From contig PAXL01000056.1 in assembly GCA_002714465.1 (NCBI GenBank), forward strand, positions 33,560 through 97,559: a DNA stretch of 64,000 nucleotides, in the 5' to 3' direction. The notes under the pieces are model-generated. The model saw nothing but the letters and a program-made list of their open reading frames with translations, did not search any database and had not been told where the DNA came from. Shown piece after piece: positions 8,322-16,885 of the stretch (the first letter of the stretch is position 1; each line of letters starts with the position of its first letter). This DNA is from Gemmatimonadota bacterium. GTDB taxonomy: Bacteria > Latescibacterota > UBA2968. The translations under genes were made by a program, and so were the position numbers.

Positions 8322-9941
8322 TCAATGTGCCGGGTTCGACTTGACGATCGGGACATGGATCACGGTCGGCTGTGGAGCCGTCAGGGCCTCACGGATCGCC
8401 GGCTCGATTCCGTCGGGGCTGTCTACGCGCACACCGAGGGCTCCGAGTGACCTCCCGAGCATCACGAAATCTATCGGTCCTAACTCGCTCGTGATACCCC
8501 GTCCATACTTTTTTTCGTGACCAGTCAGCGTGATTCCCCAAGCCTCGTCATCGGCGAGTACCATCACAAACGGGAGGGATTGTCGCGAAGCAGATTCGAG
8601 CTCGGCGATCGTGAACGTCGATGCGCCGTCACCCGACAGCAAGATAACCGGACGATCCGGATCGAGCAGTCGCGCAGCCATGGCGCCCGGGATACCGTAT
8701 CCGACAACTCCGCTTGCCCCGCACGTCAGCCAGTGACCGGGATACCGGTCCGAAAGAACCTGGTGTGCCCACTGACCGATGTTGCCTCCGTCAATCACGA
8801 GGGTCGTTTCGTCGGTCAAGACGTTCCCGATCGCTTCGACGACATCGAGGGCGTGGCATCTCTCCTCCGGGCGCTTCGTCGATACAACCCTTGTCCGGAA
8901 CGCTTCCTTCCGGCTTCGAGCATCCGCCATCCAGTCGATCTTCGGAGGAACGAAACCCTCACAGATGGTACGAAGATCGTTCAGAAATGCGCTCGGGCTG
9001 GAGTGGACAGTAACGTGAGCACCCGTCCCTTGATTCAGCTCCCGCAGGTCGGAATCCACCCTGACAATCGCAGTATGATCGCTTATCTCTGGCTGCTGGA
9101 GATAACCGACCCGGTAGTCGCAACGCGCACCGAGCATCAGGATCAGGTCTGCATCGGCCAACAGGTCAGAGCCGCCGGTAGCAGCGCCCAGGACACCCAT
9201 GAACGTATCCAGAGACCGAGCAACAGCTCCACGGTCCCAGATCGGTACGACGACAGGCACGTCGAAAGTCGAAGAGAATGCTTCCAGTGCCCGCTCGCCC
9301 TGGTCATAGAACAGCCCGCTTCCCGCCACGATCAGCGGCTGCTCCGACTCGGCCAGCATCGACGCGATCCGATTGATCTCCATAGGACCTGGGAGGCTTT
9401 GGGGATTGGCAACGGGTCGGTGAACCTGAACCGCGCCAATCGTCACCTCCGCTTCCTGTATGTCTAGGGGAAACGTCAGGTGCACGGGTCCAGGGCGACC
9501 CATCGTCGCGGCCGAAAAGGCACCATGCAGATACTGATGGATGCGTTCAGGCCTGTCGATCAGCTTCGCATATTTGCACAGCGACCTAGCCATCCCCAGC
9601 TGATCGAAATCCTGGAAATGGCCAAGACCCATCGTTTCCGTAGGTCCGCATCCAGTCACGAGCAGCATCGGGGCGCCGTCGAAATGCGCGTTCGCAACAC
9701 CGGTCATCGCGTTGACATGCGCAACTCCGCTGCTCACCGCACAGACCCCGACGCGACGACTCAGACGGCCCGTAGCGTCGGCTATGTAACCGGCGGACTG
9801 TTCGTTGCGCACATCAACCAGACGGACTCCAGCCTGCTCGAGCGCGTCCTCGAGCGGATCCAGGCCGTGTCCGCACAGCGTCGCCACAAAGCGAACCCCA
9901 CGCCGTCTCAACTCCCTAGCGAATACTTCAGCACCAATCAT
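8322..9941 (-). CDS. Thiamine pyrophosphate-dependent enzyme (acetolactate synthase-like)
   Basis: 539 residues with the three-domain POX/AHAS architecture: N-terminal PYR domain with the cofactor-activating Glu (E47 in VRNEQSAGY), central Rossmann-like domain, and C-terminal PP domain with the GDG motif at 437-439. The Asn-Asn pair that usually closes this motif about 27 residues on is Asp-Asp here (ADDEAWG). It is not a clear IlvB: the context has no small subunit or ilvC, so a catabolic ThDP lyase/decarboxylase is more likely. The ATG at 9941 has no good ribosome site, preceded by an A/T-rich run. It lies 102 bp from the molybdenum hydroxylase, same strand. Confidence 0.88.
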   Translation of the reverse strand: MIGAEVFARELRRRGVRFVATLCGHGLDPLEDALEQAGVRLVDVRNEQSAGYIADATGRLSRRVGVCAVSSGVAHVNAMTGVANAHFDGAPMLLVTGCGPTETMGLGHFQDFDQLGMARSLCKYAKLIDRPERIHQYLHGAFSAATMGRPGPVHLTFPLDIQEAEVTIGAVQVHRPVANPQSLPGPMEINRIASMLAESEQPLIVAGSGLFYDQGERALEAFSSTFDVPVVVPIWDRGAVARSLDTFMGVLGAATGGSDLLADADLILMLGARCDYRVGYLQQPEISDHTAIVRVDSDLRELNQGTGAHVTVHSSPSAFLNDLRTICEGFVPPKIDWMADARSRKEAFRTRVVSTKRPEERCHALDVVEAIGNVLTDETTLVIDGGNIGQWAHQVLSDRYPGHWLTCGASGVVGYGIPGAMAARLLDPDRPVILLSGDGASTFTIAELESASRQSLPFVMVLADDEAWGITLTGHEKKYGRGITSELGPIDFVMLGRSLGALGVRVDSPDGIEPAIREALTAPQPTVIHVPIVKSNPAH

Positions 9942-9986
9942 GGCATTGTAAAAGAAAAAATTAAGACATAAAATCAGGCTTTGAGG

Positions 9987-11045
9987 CTACCGAATCGGGA
10001 CTTCCTTCCCCCTCTCGGCGGACTCGTAGATTCCGTCGAGCATCTTCTGAACCATCAGACCATGTTTTGCCGGGGCCATTGTCGGTTTGTTGTAGTGCAC
10101 ATGATCGACAAAGTTCCGCATCTTGAGTGCGAAGATCGATCCAAAGTCTTGGCTTCTCGGCAACCAGCCGGGCTCGCTGTTCATCATGTAGCCGTTGTCA
10201 TCGGAGAACAGCTGAGGCGGATCCCAGTTCGCCCCGCCCTTCTCGCCCATCAACGTGAAGTTCATTACGTTCTTTTCGATGTGAGCGGCGAAGCTGGATT
10301 CGATGTGGATCGTCGCGCCGTTTTCGAACCGAATCTGACCGACCGCGAGATCCTCGACCGTATAGGTCTTATGATCCCAGTTCGGCCATTGACAAGCGAC
10401 GTTCGATTTCTTGTTACCAAGATACGTATAGACATTGCCGCTGGCGGCGACAGGCCTCGGTGATCCCATCACGTAGTGCGTGACTTCTAGGACGTGCACG
10501 CCAATGTCGATCATAGGACCACCACCTTGCAGATCCTTGCGGCCAAACACCCCCCAGTTAGGTATCCCGCGCCTGCGAAGGGCCTGGACACGACCAAACA
10601 GCACCTTCCCAAAATCCCCCGAGTCGACTGCGTTCTTCACGAATTGCGCTTTCGGGTCGAAGCGCTGTTGGAAACCAATCACCAGCTTCTTGCCCGACTT
10701 CTTTGCGGCATCGAGCATCCGCTGTCCTTCGCGTGCGTTCATCGCAAGCGGTTTCTCCACCAGTACGTGGGACCCAGCTCTGAGAGCCGCGATGCTCGTC
10801 TCCGCGTGAAGTCCGTTCGGTGTGCATACGCTAACGGCATCCGGCTTCACCTCCCTCAGCATCTCCTTGTAGTCCTCAAACGACTGTTCAATCCCGTACT
10901 GCTCAGACCATCTTTCCATCCCTGCCGGATGGATGTCGGACATTGAGACCATCTCAACATCGTCCATCTCGGCATACTGCTTCATGTGTGAGCCGGCGAT
11001 CCCACCCGCACCGATAAACGCCACCCTGAGTTTCTTCTTCGCCAT
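9987..11045 (-). CDS. Gfo/Idh/MocA family oxidoreductase
   Basis: About 352 residues from ATG 11045 (ACAGGA upstream); the frame is open further but that leader is not conserved-looking. The N-terminal Rossmann domain carries IGAGGIAGSH, and the EKPLAMN motif supplies the Lys-Pro typical of the family. The C-terminal a/b domain follows from about residue 125. These enzymes oxidise or reduce sugars, inositols and their derivatives with NAD(P). The next gene downstream is the ThDP enzyme 45 bp away, so the pair may be co-transcribed. Substrate unknown. Confidence 0.93.
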   Translation of the reverse strand: MAKKKLRVAFIGAGGIAGSHMKQYAEMDDVEMVSMSDIHPAGMERWSEQYGIEQSFEDYKEMLREVKPDAVSVCTPNGLHAETSIAALRAGSHVLVEKPLAMNAREGQRMLDAAKKSGKKLVIGFQQRFDPKAQFVKNAVDSGDFGKVLFGRVQALRRRGIPNWGVFGRKDLQGGGPMIDIGVHVLEVTHYVMGSPRPVAASGNVYTYLGNKKSNVACQWPNWDHKTYTVEDLAVGQIRFENGATIHIESSFAAHIEKNVMNFTLMGEKGGANWDPPQLFSDDNGYMMNSEPGWLPRSQDFGSIFALKMRNFVDHVHYNKPTMAPAKHGLMVQKMLDGIYESAERGKEVPIR

Positions 11046-11203
11046 TCCTGTCTCGCTTGATTGTTTACCAGCTCTGATTTGGAACCAAGCCACGTTCGCA
11101 CGTGACACTATGGAAATCTGCCAAGCCACGGCCTGCATGATCGGTACAAAACAGGGGATCGAGCCAGAATATCTTTGGCGGGCGTCGTAGCTGACAGGTC
11201 AGA

Positions 11204-11634
11204 TCAACCGGACGACTTCCACAGGATTTCGGCCGAGGGTAGAGGGAGGTCGTGTTCCTTATCAGACATCGCAGGCAACTGCGTCCCACGGGCACCATCG
11301 GCCCCAACAACGGCCTGGAGCAACGGCATAGCCATCAACGATTTCGGCTTCCTCCACGTCTCCGGTGACGACACATACATGGGGCGGCATAGCTCCAGAT
11401 AATCCGTCCTCAGATCGACTGCATCGACACAAACATCTAGACCTACCCGATCGTCCATCCAATTGACGATCGATCCCCCTGCTTGTGCCGCCTCAAGACA
11501 GTGACTGCCTCGCGGTAAGAAAGGTTCGCGCAGGGCAATCGTAGCCAAGTCGAAGCAGCCTCGACAGCCTGCAGTCTAGCTCGTTCACGGCCAGTCTCTT
11601 GATTGCTGTATTTGTAAGGATTGTCCGTGGTCAT
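11204..11634 (-). pseudogene. Decayed class I SAM-dependent methyltransferase
   Basis: In the 730-bp interval 11046-11777 the minus strand retains a broken methyltransferase. One frame opens at ATG 11634 with DNPYKYSNQETGRERARLQ, the usual N-terminal lead-in of small class I enzymes. Another frame carries the remains of the SAM loop, CLEAAQAGGSIVNWM, and the acidic strand end AVDLRTDYLE; a third has PHVCVVTGDVEEAE, the expected next strand. At least two frameshifts are needed, and the glycine-rich loop itself is altered (family usually VGAGGGS). The protein cannot be made. The original substrate cannot be told. Confidence 0.7.
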
Positions 11635-11644
11635 CACAGAAACT

Positions 11645-11680
11645 GAAAGGCGGGCCCGCCCGAGCAGGCGGACCCTTCCG
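11645..11680 (-). terminator. Hairpin downstream of the secreted caspase-like gene
   Basis: GGGTCCGCC and GGCGGGCCC (minus strand) pair over nine positions, one of them G-U, around a six-base loop, about 100 bp past the stop at 11778. A short CTTTC follows. Possible intrinsic terminator; the T-tract is weak. Confidence 0.4.
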
Positions 11681-11777
11681 TCACGAAGATCTCTCGCCGT
11701 AACTTCATGTTCCACCCGCTCAAACGCGCCCGCCTCCTGAATAGATTCGCGCTACGCGGCGCCTTCAAGTGCCGGGT

Positions 11778-13904
11778 CTACTCCGGCTCCAAATCACTGG
11801 GCCCACCACCTCCCCCAGCCGCAATAGCGATACCGAGAAGAATCATGACTCCAAACAGACCATAGATCACCTTACCGACGATTCCCTCTTTCTCCTCCTC
11901 CTCCCAGATCTTCCTGGGCCGAGCCTCTTCCTTCTCCTCCTGCTTGGGCTCTTCGACCTTAGGTTGCACCGGCTCAGGTTCCGGTTCTTCCAACACCTTG
12001 GGGGGCTTCGTCGGCGCAGACGTGGCAGGCTCTGACGCCGGAATGGCAGCAGCCACTACCGGGGTAGCGGATTCCTGTTGGACCGGCCGCGTTCCGGAAA
12101 CGGCAACCACAGTCTCTCCGAAGATTGGGTAGGCTGCCTTGGCCGAACAGGTAGCCACCCGATGATCGAGGACCGAGCGGACGGAATACTCAAACCCATC
12201 AGGTCTCTCCGAGGGTCTGTCCGTGTATTGGCGCCGACCCGCGGGAATCTCGAAGGTCTCCGATTGCCCGCTGAACTTGTCCGTGCGGACTACCTGGAAC
12301 CGGAGATCGCCAAGAAGCAGGACGTCCGATACCGTTCCGTTGTCGACCTCCCAGTTCACCTCGACAGCCCCATTGCCGGCAGAAGCGTCAGCGTAGACGG
12401 CTTCAACAGCGGGAAGTCCGAAGAAATCCGCCTGAACGTCACCCGTTGATGGGGGACGGTTCGAGGACCACGTCCAATCTTCTGCGAGCTTGTAGGATGT
12501 GCCAAGAAGATCGGCCTCACCGCTCAACACACCTGGCAGGACGGAGGCGACGAGTGGGAGCCGCATGGCCCCCATTGCGGGTCGTAGTTCTCCAGACAGC
12601 CTCGACCACCTGACAACACCGTGTGCACTAGCAACGCGATTCCCTTGATTATCATACAAACCGTATCTGTTCGCGTTATACGCATCGTAGGGATGGTCAT
12701 CACCCACCGTGGCTACAACGCGACCGTATGTACCGTAATCGAGACTCACTGGGATCGATCCACCACCGGCTTCGATCGTGAAGGAGAGCTTACCCTCATC
12801 GTAGTCATAGGTCGCGACTTCGCTACCTGAGCTGGCCACCGTCTTCACCAACGGGGCCGACCCCAGTGTCGCTGCGATGAATGTCGTACCGACCAGCTGA
12901 CCTTTCGAGATCAACTCGACCCGGACCGGCCGATATGCGAATGTCGAAGAACGTCCGTCGATCGTGACCTGAGGCACGCCTTCGGCATCTGATATCGATA
13001 CCCGCCTAGAGCGACCTCGCTCGGCGAAGGCCAGACTCACTCTTCCGGGCTCGACTCGGCCACCCTGGACACGCGACAGCGGCAACCCAAGCGAGTTCGA
13101 GACATACCCGACGGCGCCTCCGTCAGTGCCGACCTGAAGGGCGATCGTATATTCGTGGCCCGCGACCACAATCAGCGGCGCCCCATCCGCAGACGGTGAA
13201 GAGACACCCTCTGCAGAGACCGGCCACTGGCTTCCGCCGCTCTTGTGGATCATCCGATGCTGTGCGATCCCGAAAGCAGAGGCGATACGCGCCGTTTCCG
13301 ACCCGGCTGACGTGAGGTAATACCCCTCCAGCAGATACCGGCTGAACAGATCGTATTGACCACGATCTCCCTTTGGCCACGTGTGTGCCGCCTGGCCTGA
13401 GCCGACCCCGGAGGCAGAGAAGCCCATGTTGCTTAAACGCTTGTGGACATCTCGAGCCAGTGCGTTACACCCCGCAGACAAGAGCGATGCGCTTTCGGCC
13501 CCTGAGATCGCATCAGCCAGGTCGGCTGCGCTCAGCCTCTCGCTTTTACCGACGATCAGACCATCCTGATCAGCGTCACCAACGACCACGACAAGAGTCT
13601 CGGTGCCCTTCGTCATCGAACTCAGCTGCTCGACCAGCGATGCCTCGTCTGTGTAGCTTTCGCTGTCCTCCCATCCCGGTTGCGAAGCAGGTCGCAAGCC
13701 CGTGACGATAGAACCTTCAGCCGACCGGAATGCCTGCAGATAGGCGTCTACGGTATTGGCAGCATACGTGTCTTCCTGAACCTGAAATCCCTGTATAACA
13801 ACGACCGTCTCGGACGCCGCCCGCGACATCAAACCCGCGACAGCCGCAAACACCAACGCGACGCGTCCAAAATGCTTTGAAACACTCGCCTTACAACGAT
13901 TCAT
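11778..13904 (-). CDS. Secreted caspase-like domain protein with C-terminal membrane anchor
   Basis: About 708 residues from ATG 13904, which follows GGAGGGG at ideal spacing. Residues 1-30 are a signal peptide (basic start, then VALVFAAVAGLM, cleavage near RAAS). Residues 33-170 resemble the a/b core of clan CD peptidases: strand TVVVIQGF, strand LVVVVGDADQDG where a catalytic His is expected, then LLSAGCNALA where the catalytic Cys is expected (C146). The His is not obvious, so activity is uncertain. The middle (about 250-600) is beta-rich, including fibronectin-like segments near 510-590. Residues about 625-680 are Pro/Glu/Lys-rich, followed by one membrane helix and a glycine-rich end. 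No recognised full-length family; role unknown. Confidence 0.6.
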   Translation of the reverse strand: MNRCKASVSKHFGRVALVFAAVAGLMSRAASETVVVIQGFQVQEDTYAANTVDAYLQAFRSAEGSIVTGLRPASQPGWEDSESYTDEASLVEQLSSMTKGTETLVVVVGDADQDGLIVGKSERLSAADLADAISGAESASLLSAGCNALARDVHKRLSNMGFSASGVGSGQAAHTWPKGDRGQYDLFSRYLLEGYYLTSAGSETARIASAFGIAQHRMIHKSGGSQWPVSAEGVSSPSADGAPLIVVAGHEYTIALQVGTDGGAVGYVSNSLGLPLSRVQGGRVEPGRVSLAFAERGRSRRVSISDAEGVPQVTIDGRSSTFAYRPVRVELISKGQLVGTTFIAATLGSAPLVKTVASSGSEVATYDYDEGKLSFTIEAGGGSIPVSLDYGTYGRVVATVGDDHPYDAYNANRYGLYDNQGNRVASAHGVVRWSRLSGELRPAMGAMRLPLVASVLPGVLSGEADLLGTSYKLAEDWTWSSNRPPSTGDVQADFFGLPAVEAVYADASAGNGAVEVNWEVDNGTVSDVLLLGDLRFQVVRTDKFSGQSETFEIPAGRRQYTDRPSERPDGFEYSVRSVLDHRVATCSAKAAYPIFGETVVAVSGTRPVQQESATPVVAAAIPASEPATSAPTKPPKVLEEPEPEPVQPKVEEPKQEEKEEARPRKIWEEEEKEGIVGKVIYGLFGVMILLGIAIAAGGGGGPSDLEPE

Positions 13905-14078
13905 AGTGTTCCCCTCCGACATGTTCTCTGATCTTGCCCCCCAGCTGACACGTCTAGAAAAAAGAGGCACGGTCGCCATTATCGGGCGAATACCGTGCCT
14001 GGAAAACGATACTACAATGCGATCGGAAAACCAAATCGCTAGGTGATCACATTCACCCCGTCCTGCTCGGAAGACAGA

Positions 14079-14369
14079 TCAGAGTTGTGCCTCACCCGAA
14101 ACCAGGGGAGCCATCATCGCCGGCGTTTCGTCTGCGACATTCTTATTCTTGTTCAGGTTCTGAAAAAATCCGTTACAGACCTCGATGCTGTCTCCACTCA
14201 GGAAGCATCTCGACGTGATGTGCTTGTAGTCACCCGCCCAGGCCGTCTCGAACTTCTTGATTGACTTATCCCTGCGACGCGGGTCTAGGTCGGTCGTACA
14301 GATCCGGATACAGGCCTCACAGTCCACGCACGCCTCTGCATCCTCAAAATGGAGGTCGAGGTCGATCAC
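14079..14369 (-). CDS. Small 4Fe-4S ferredoxin-like protein
   Basis: 96 residues from a GTG at 14369 that directly abuts the stop of the upstream small membrane gene. One complete cluster motif is present, CVDCEACIRIC (CxxCxxCxxxC), followed by TTDLDPR. A second site, CFLSGDSIEVC, looks like a cluster motif in which the two middle Cys have become Ser, so only one 4Fe-4S cluster can form. The tail after residue 70 is low-complexity. With the adjacent two-helix membrane protein it may be a split NapH/CcoG-like membrane ferredoxin, but that is inference. It precedes the caspase-like gene, 175 bp away. Confidence 0.6.
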   Translation of the reverse strand: MIDLDLHFEDAEACVDCEACIRICTTDLDPRRRDKSIKKFETAWAGDYKHITSRCFLSGDSIEVCNGFFQNLNKNKNVADETPAMMAPLVSGEAQL

Positions 14370-14577
14370 TCAGGTGCGTATCAGAGGGCGAAGTAGCCAG
14401 AGCAAAGTCCACATAGGACGTGCCGCCAAACAGAGCCACCCGAGCAAGGGAGTGTAGAAGAAAGCGACCCCCGAGTCTGGAAACCGTCCACATATCGTGG
14501 ATCGCGAAGTCCAGAACCATGCCGGCCAAGATCACCCAGTAGACCATAGTTTGGGATCGACCGTAGTCGTTCGCCAC
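14370..14577 (-). pseudogene. Small two-helix membrane protein, frame broken at a G run
   Basis: From GTG 14577 the frame reads MANDYGRSQTMVYWVILAG and on to VSRLGG, then turns implausible. One base later the adjacent frame continues GVAFFYTPLLGWLCLAARP and ends in TGA at 14370-14372, immediately before the ferredoxin GTG. Removing one G from the five-G run near 14474-14480 would give a single 68-residue protein with two hydrophobic helices and a basic end. Length of the interval is not divisible by three. This may be real decay, an assembly error, or slippage. Its tight junction with the ferredoxin gene suggests the two act together. Confidence 0.5.
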
Positions 14578-14638
14578 CAGACAGACCCCATCCTCAGAAC
14601 TGAGTCAACTCGCCGCAGGATGCGACCTGCCCAGTTTT

Positions 14639-15529
14639 TCAATCAGAAGGCAACCACCTTTCAGGCAGTGAGTATGTGCGATTCTCCCCAGTCAATGGGC
14701 ATGTAAAAGAAAGTCGCACCGCATAGAGCTGGAGGTCCTCTGTCTGGGACGACTCTCCATAGAGCCGATCACCCACGACAGGATGCCCCGCATCGCTGAG
14801 ATGTCGTCTAATCTGATGCTTCCGTCCCGTCTCAATCCGAAGCGCCAATCGCGTCGTGTCACAATCTTCGCTATAGAGGGCACTATCCACCAACGTCAAA
14901 GCAGGTTTCTCTTCAACATCCCCGTCCAGCCTTGTGGAATGTGTATCAACGTCGAACCGTCCCCGGGCAATCGCCACATAACTTTTCTCCACGTCCCGCT
15001 TCTCGAAAAGGTGCGCCAACTGAGATGCGACACTTTTCTTGTGTGCGATCAGAATCAGACCTTGAGCTGCCCGGTCAAGCCGGTGGATCGTGTAGGCCGT
15101 CCGCTGTGGCTTCAGATGCTGCTCCGCCCAGCGGTGCACCGTGCAGTGGTCGCCCCACTTGGATCCCTGGGACCTGACGCCGTAAGGCTTTGCCCATATG
15201 CTGTAGCCCACCTCGTCCGCGACTAGGACTGAGGGAGTCGGATTCTCAGACAGAATTCGGACATCGTAATAGAGATGAATCTGGTCACCCAGTCGTGTTG
15301 ATCGCGAGGCACGCCGAACTCTAGCCGTGTAGCCACGTGTCACCCAGACCGCACCCTTTTGCATCGCATCCTTGATGCGCTGCTTCGGCAGCCCTGTCTC
15401 CTTCGCAAGGAGGTGATCCACACGGCATCCTTCCTCCGTGACATCGATATGCCATTCGCGAGGAGAGTCATTTAGGTCATTCGTCGGAAACGTCGTAGGC
15501 GTTGCTTGTGCGCTTTTGACACTTGGCAT
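14639..15529 (-). CDS. RluA family pseudouridine synthase
   Basis: 296 residues. An N-terminal S4-like RNA-binding domain (about 27-90, DHLLAKETGLPKQRIKDAM) is followed by the catalytic domain with HRLDRAAQGLILIA; D152 is the nucleophile that all pseudouridine synthases need. GRKHQIRRHLSDAGHPVVG is the conserved C-terminal motif. It isomerises uridine in rRNA or tRNA; the target (RluC, RluD or TruC type) cannot be told. It begins 17 bp after the dehydrogenase gene and is followed by the small membrane and ferredoxin genes. Confidence 0.93.
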   Translation of the reverse strand: MPSVKSAQATPTTFPTNDLNDSPREWHIDVTEEGCRVDHLLAKETGLPKQRIKDAMQKGAVWVTRGYTARVRRASRSTRLGDQIHLYYDVRILSENPTPSVLVADEVGYSIWAKPYGVRSQGSKWGDHCTVHRWAEQHLKPQRTAYTIHRLDRAAQGLILIAHKKSVASQLAHLFEKRDVEKSYVAIARGRFDVDTHSTRLDGDVEEKPALTLVDSALYSEDCDTTRLALRIETGRKHQIRRHLSDAGHPVVGDRLYGESSQTEDLQLYAVRLSFTCPLTGENRTYSLPERWLPSD

Positions 15530-15546
15530 TTAATACTTGACCTCGC

Positions 15547-16470
15547 CTACAGCGTAACGACGCCCTTCACGTAGCTCTCATCCCCGGCCAGAATCTGCTC
15601 CATCAGGCGAGGATATCCAGACAGCGTCACTGTGTGCGTCACCAACGGCTTCAGATCGATAATTCCCTTATGAATCAGCTGAATCGCCGGTCCGAAGGCA
15701 TCGCGCATTTTCGACGCAGGCGCCGAATTGACGACCGTAAAACCGCCAAGGTGCCACTTGTGTGGGACGAATGTGGCCTGCTCGCCTTTGATCCAGCCGA
15801 ACAGGTTGATTTTCCCCCCTCTCTTCACGATATCCGTCGACAGGTCGAGCCCTTGCTGCGAACCCGTCGTATCGACAACCACGTCGAATCCTCGCTCTTT
15901 AAGTTCAGCTGGATCCACGTCCTTGCTGTTGTAGACCTCCTCGACGCCGGCTTGTTTCGCCAGCTCCAGCCGGCTCTCCACAATATCCATAGCCACAAGC
16001 GCAGCAAGTGGATGTCGCACCAGCCCCTGAAGGATCAGCTGCCCCATGAAACCGCATCCGATCAGCGCGATCTTGTCACCGGCCTTGATCTGACAATGAT
16101 CGATGCCCGTAACGGCACACGACACGGGCTCCACGATCCAGTATTCATCCGGAAGATCTGAATCGGGGATCCTGTGCGCTCTTGCCACACTCAGATTCCG
16201 CGTCGTGGCGAACCCACCCCCAGTTACGCGGTCTCCCTCCCTCAACCCACCCGCCTTCGGTCCAACTTTCTTCACATACCCGACCCCTTCGTGTCCGGGA
16301 CCCGCCACGGGCGTCATCTTGTTTCCAAGTCTCGCCGTAGCAATGTCCCAAGAGCAGATCCCGCACGCACCTCCCTCTACCTGCACTTCACCCGGCCCAG
16401 GATCGGGTGGCGGCTCTCGTTCGTAGAGCTCGATGCTGCCATCGTCGTGATACCGCATCGTCTGAACCAT
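15547..16470 (-). CDS. Zinc-type MDR alcohol/polyol dehydrogenase
   Basis: About 307 residues from ATG 16470, chosen because GGAGGAGC stands five bases upstream; an ATG 12 bp earlier overlaps that site. Catalytic-zinc motifs are ACGICSWD and GPGHEGVG, and E of IVEPVSCA. The Rossmann loop is IGCGFMGQL. The structural-zinc loop with four cysteines is missing, which shortens the protein relative to the usual 340-350 residues. Such members oxidise sugar alcohols or threonine-like substrates with NAD. It is followed closely by the pseudouridine synthase, probably by chance co-transcription. Confidence 0.88.
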   Translation of the reverse strand: MVQTMRYHDDGSIELYEREPPPDPGPGEVQVEGGACGICSWDIATARLGNKMTPVAGPGHEGVGYVKKVGPKAGGLREGDRVTGGGFATTRNLSVARAHRIPDSDLPDEYWIVEPVSCAVTGIDHCQIKAGDKIALIGCGFMGQLILQGLVRHPLAALVAMDIVESRLELAKQAGVEEVYNSKDVDPAELKERGFDVVVDTTGSQQGLDLSTDIVKRGGKINLFGWIKGEQATFVPHKWHLGGFTVVNSAPASKMRDAFGPAIQLIHKGIIDLKPLVTHTVTLSGYPRLMEQILAGDESYVKGVVTL

Positions 16471-16824
16471 CTGCTCCTCCATCCAATTATGCTCAAGTGC
16501 CGCATCCAGCTTTTAACAACAATTGACCACTTCTCATTGACATCCGCTCGGTCAAGTTTTCTGAGCGGATCTGAAGCAAAAAACCCGCATTCTGATAGAG
16601 CGCGAAGGAAATCGCAATCAGGTTTCGCTCTCCTGACAGGATGTCGCCCACCGCACAGAGCCTCAGGATCTTGTTCCCTTCGGTATCCCATACCTTACGA
16701 TCCTGGTCAACGATGATCAGGCTGCCTCCTACACGAGCGGGAGAGAGCCTGCACCCGGCGGATATCGAGGGGGATTCTGTCGGCTTCCCCTCAAGATGGG
16801 TGGGGGCCTATTTGACCCATATAC

Positions 16825-16863
16825 ACAAAAAAACGCCTGCATCGACGCACGGCGTTGCAGGCA
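16825..16863 (-). terminator. Intrinsic terminator of the PilZ gene
   Basis: GCCTGCA (16835-16841) pairs with TGCAGGC (16856-16862), with extra pairs inside, and on the minus strand is followed by seven Ts. It lies about 25 bp after the stop at 16886. The rest of the interval 16471-16824 shows no supportable gene. Confidence 0.85.
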
Positions 16864-16885
16864 GTCAGAAAAACAGGTACAGAAG

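Noticed and set aside
8517..9467. 316-codon plus-strand frame
   Set aside because: Antisense shadow of the ThDP enzyme; no recognisable domain.
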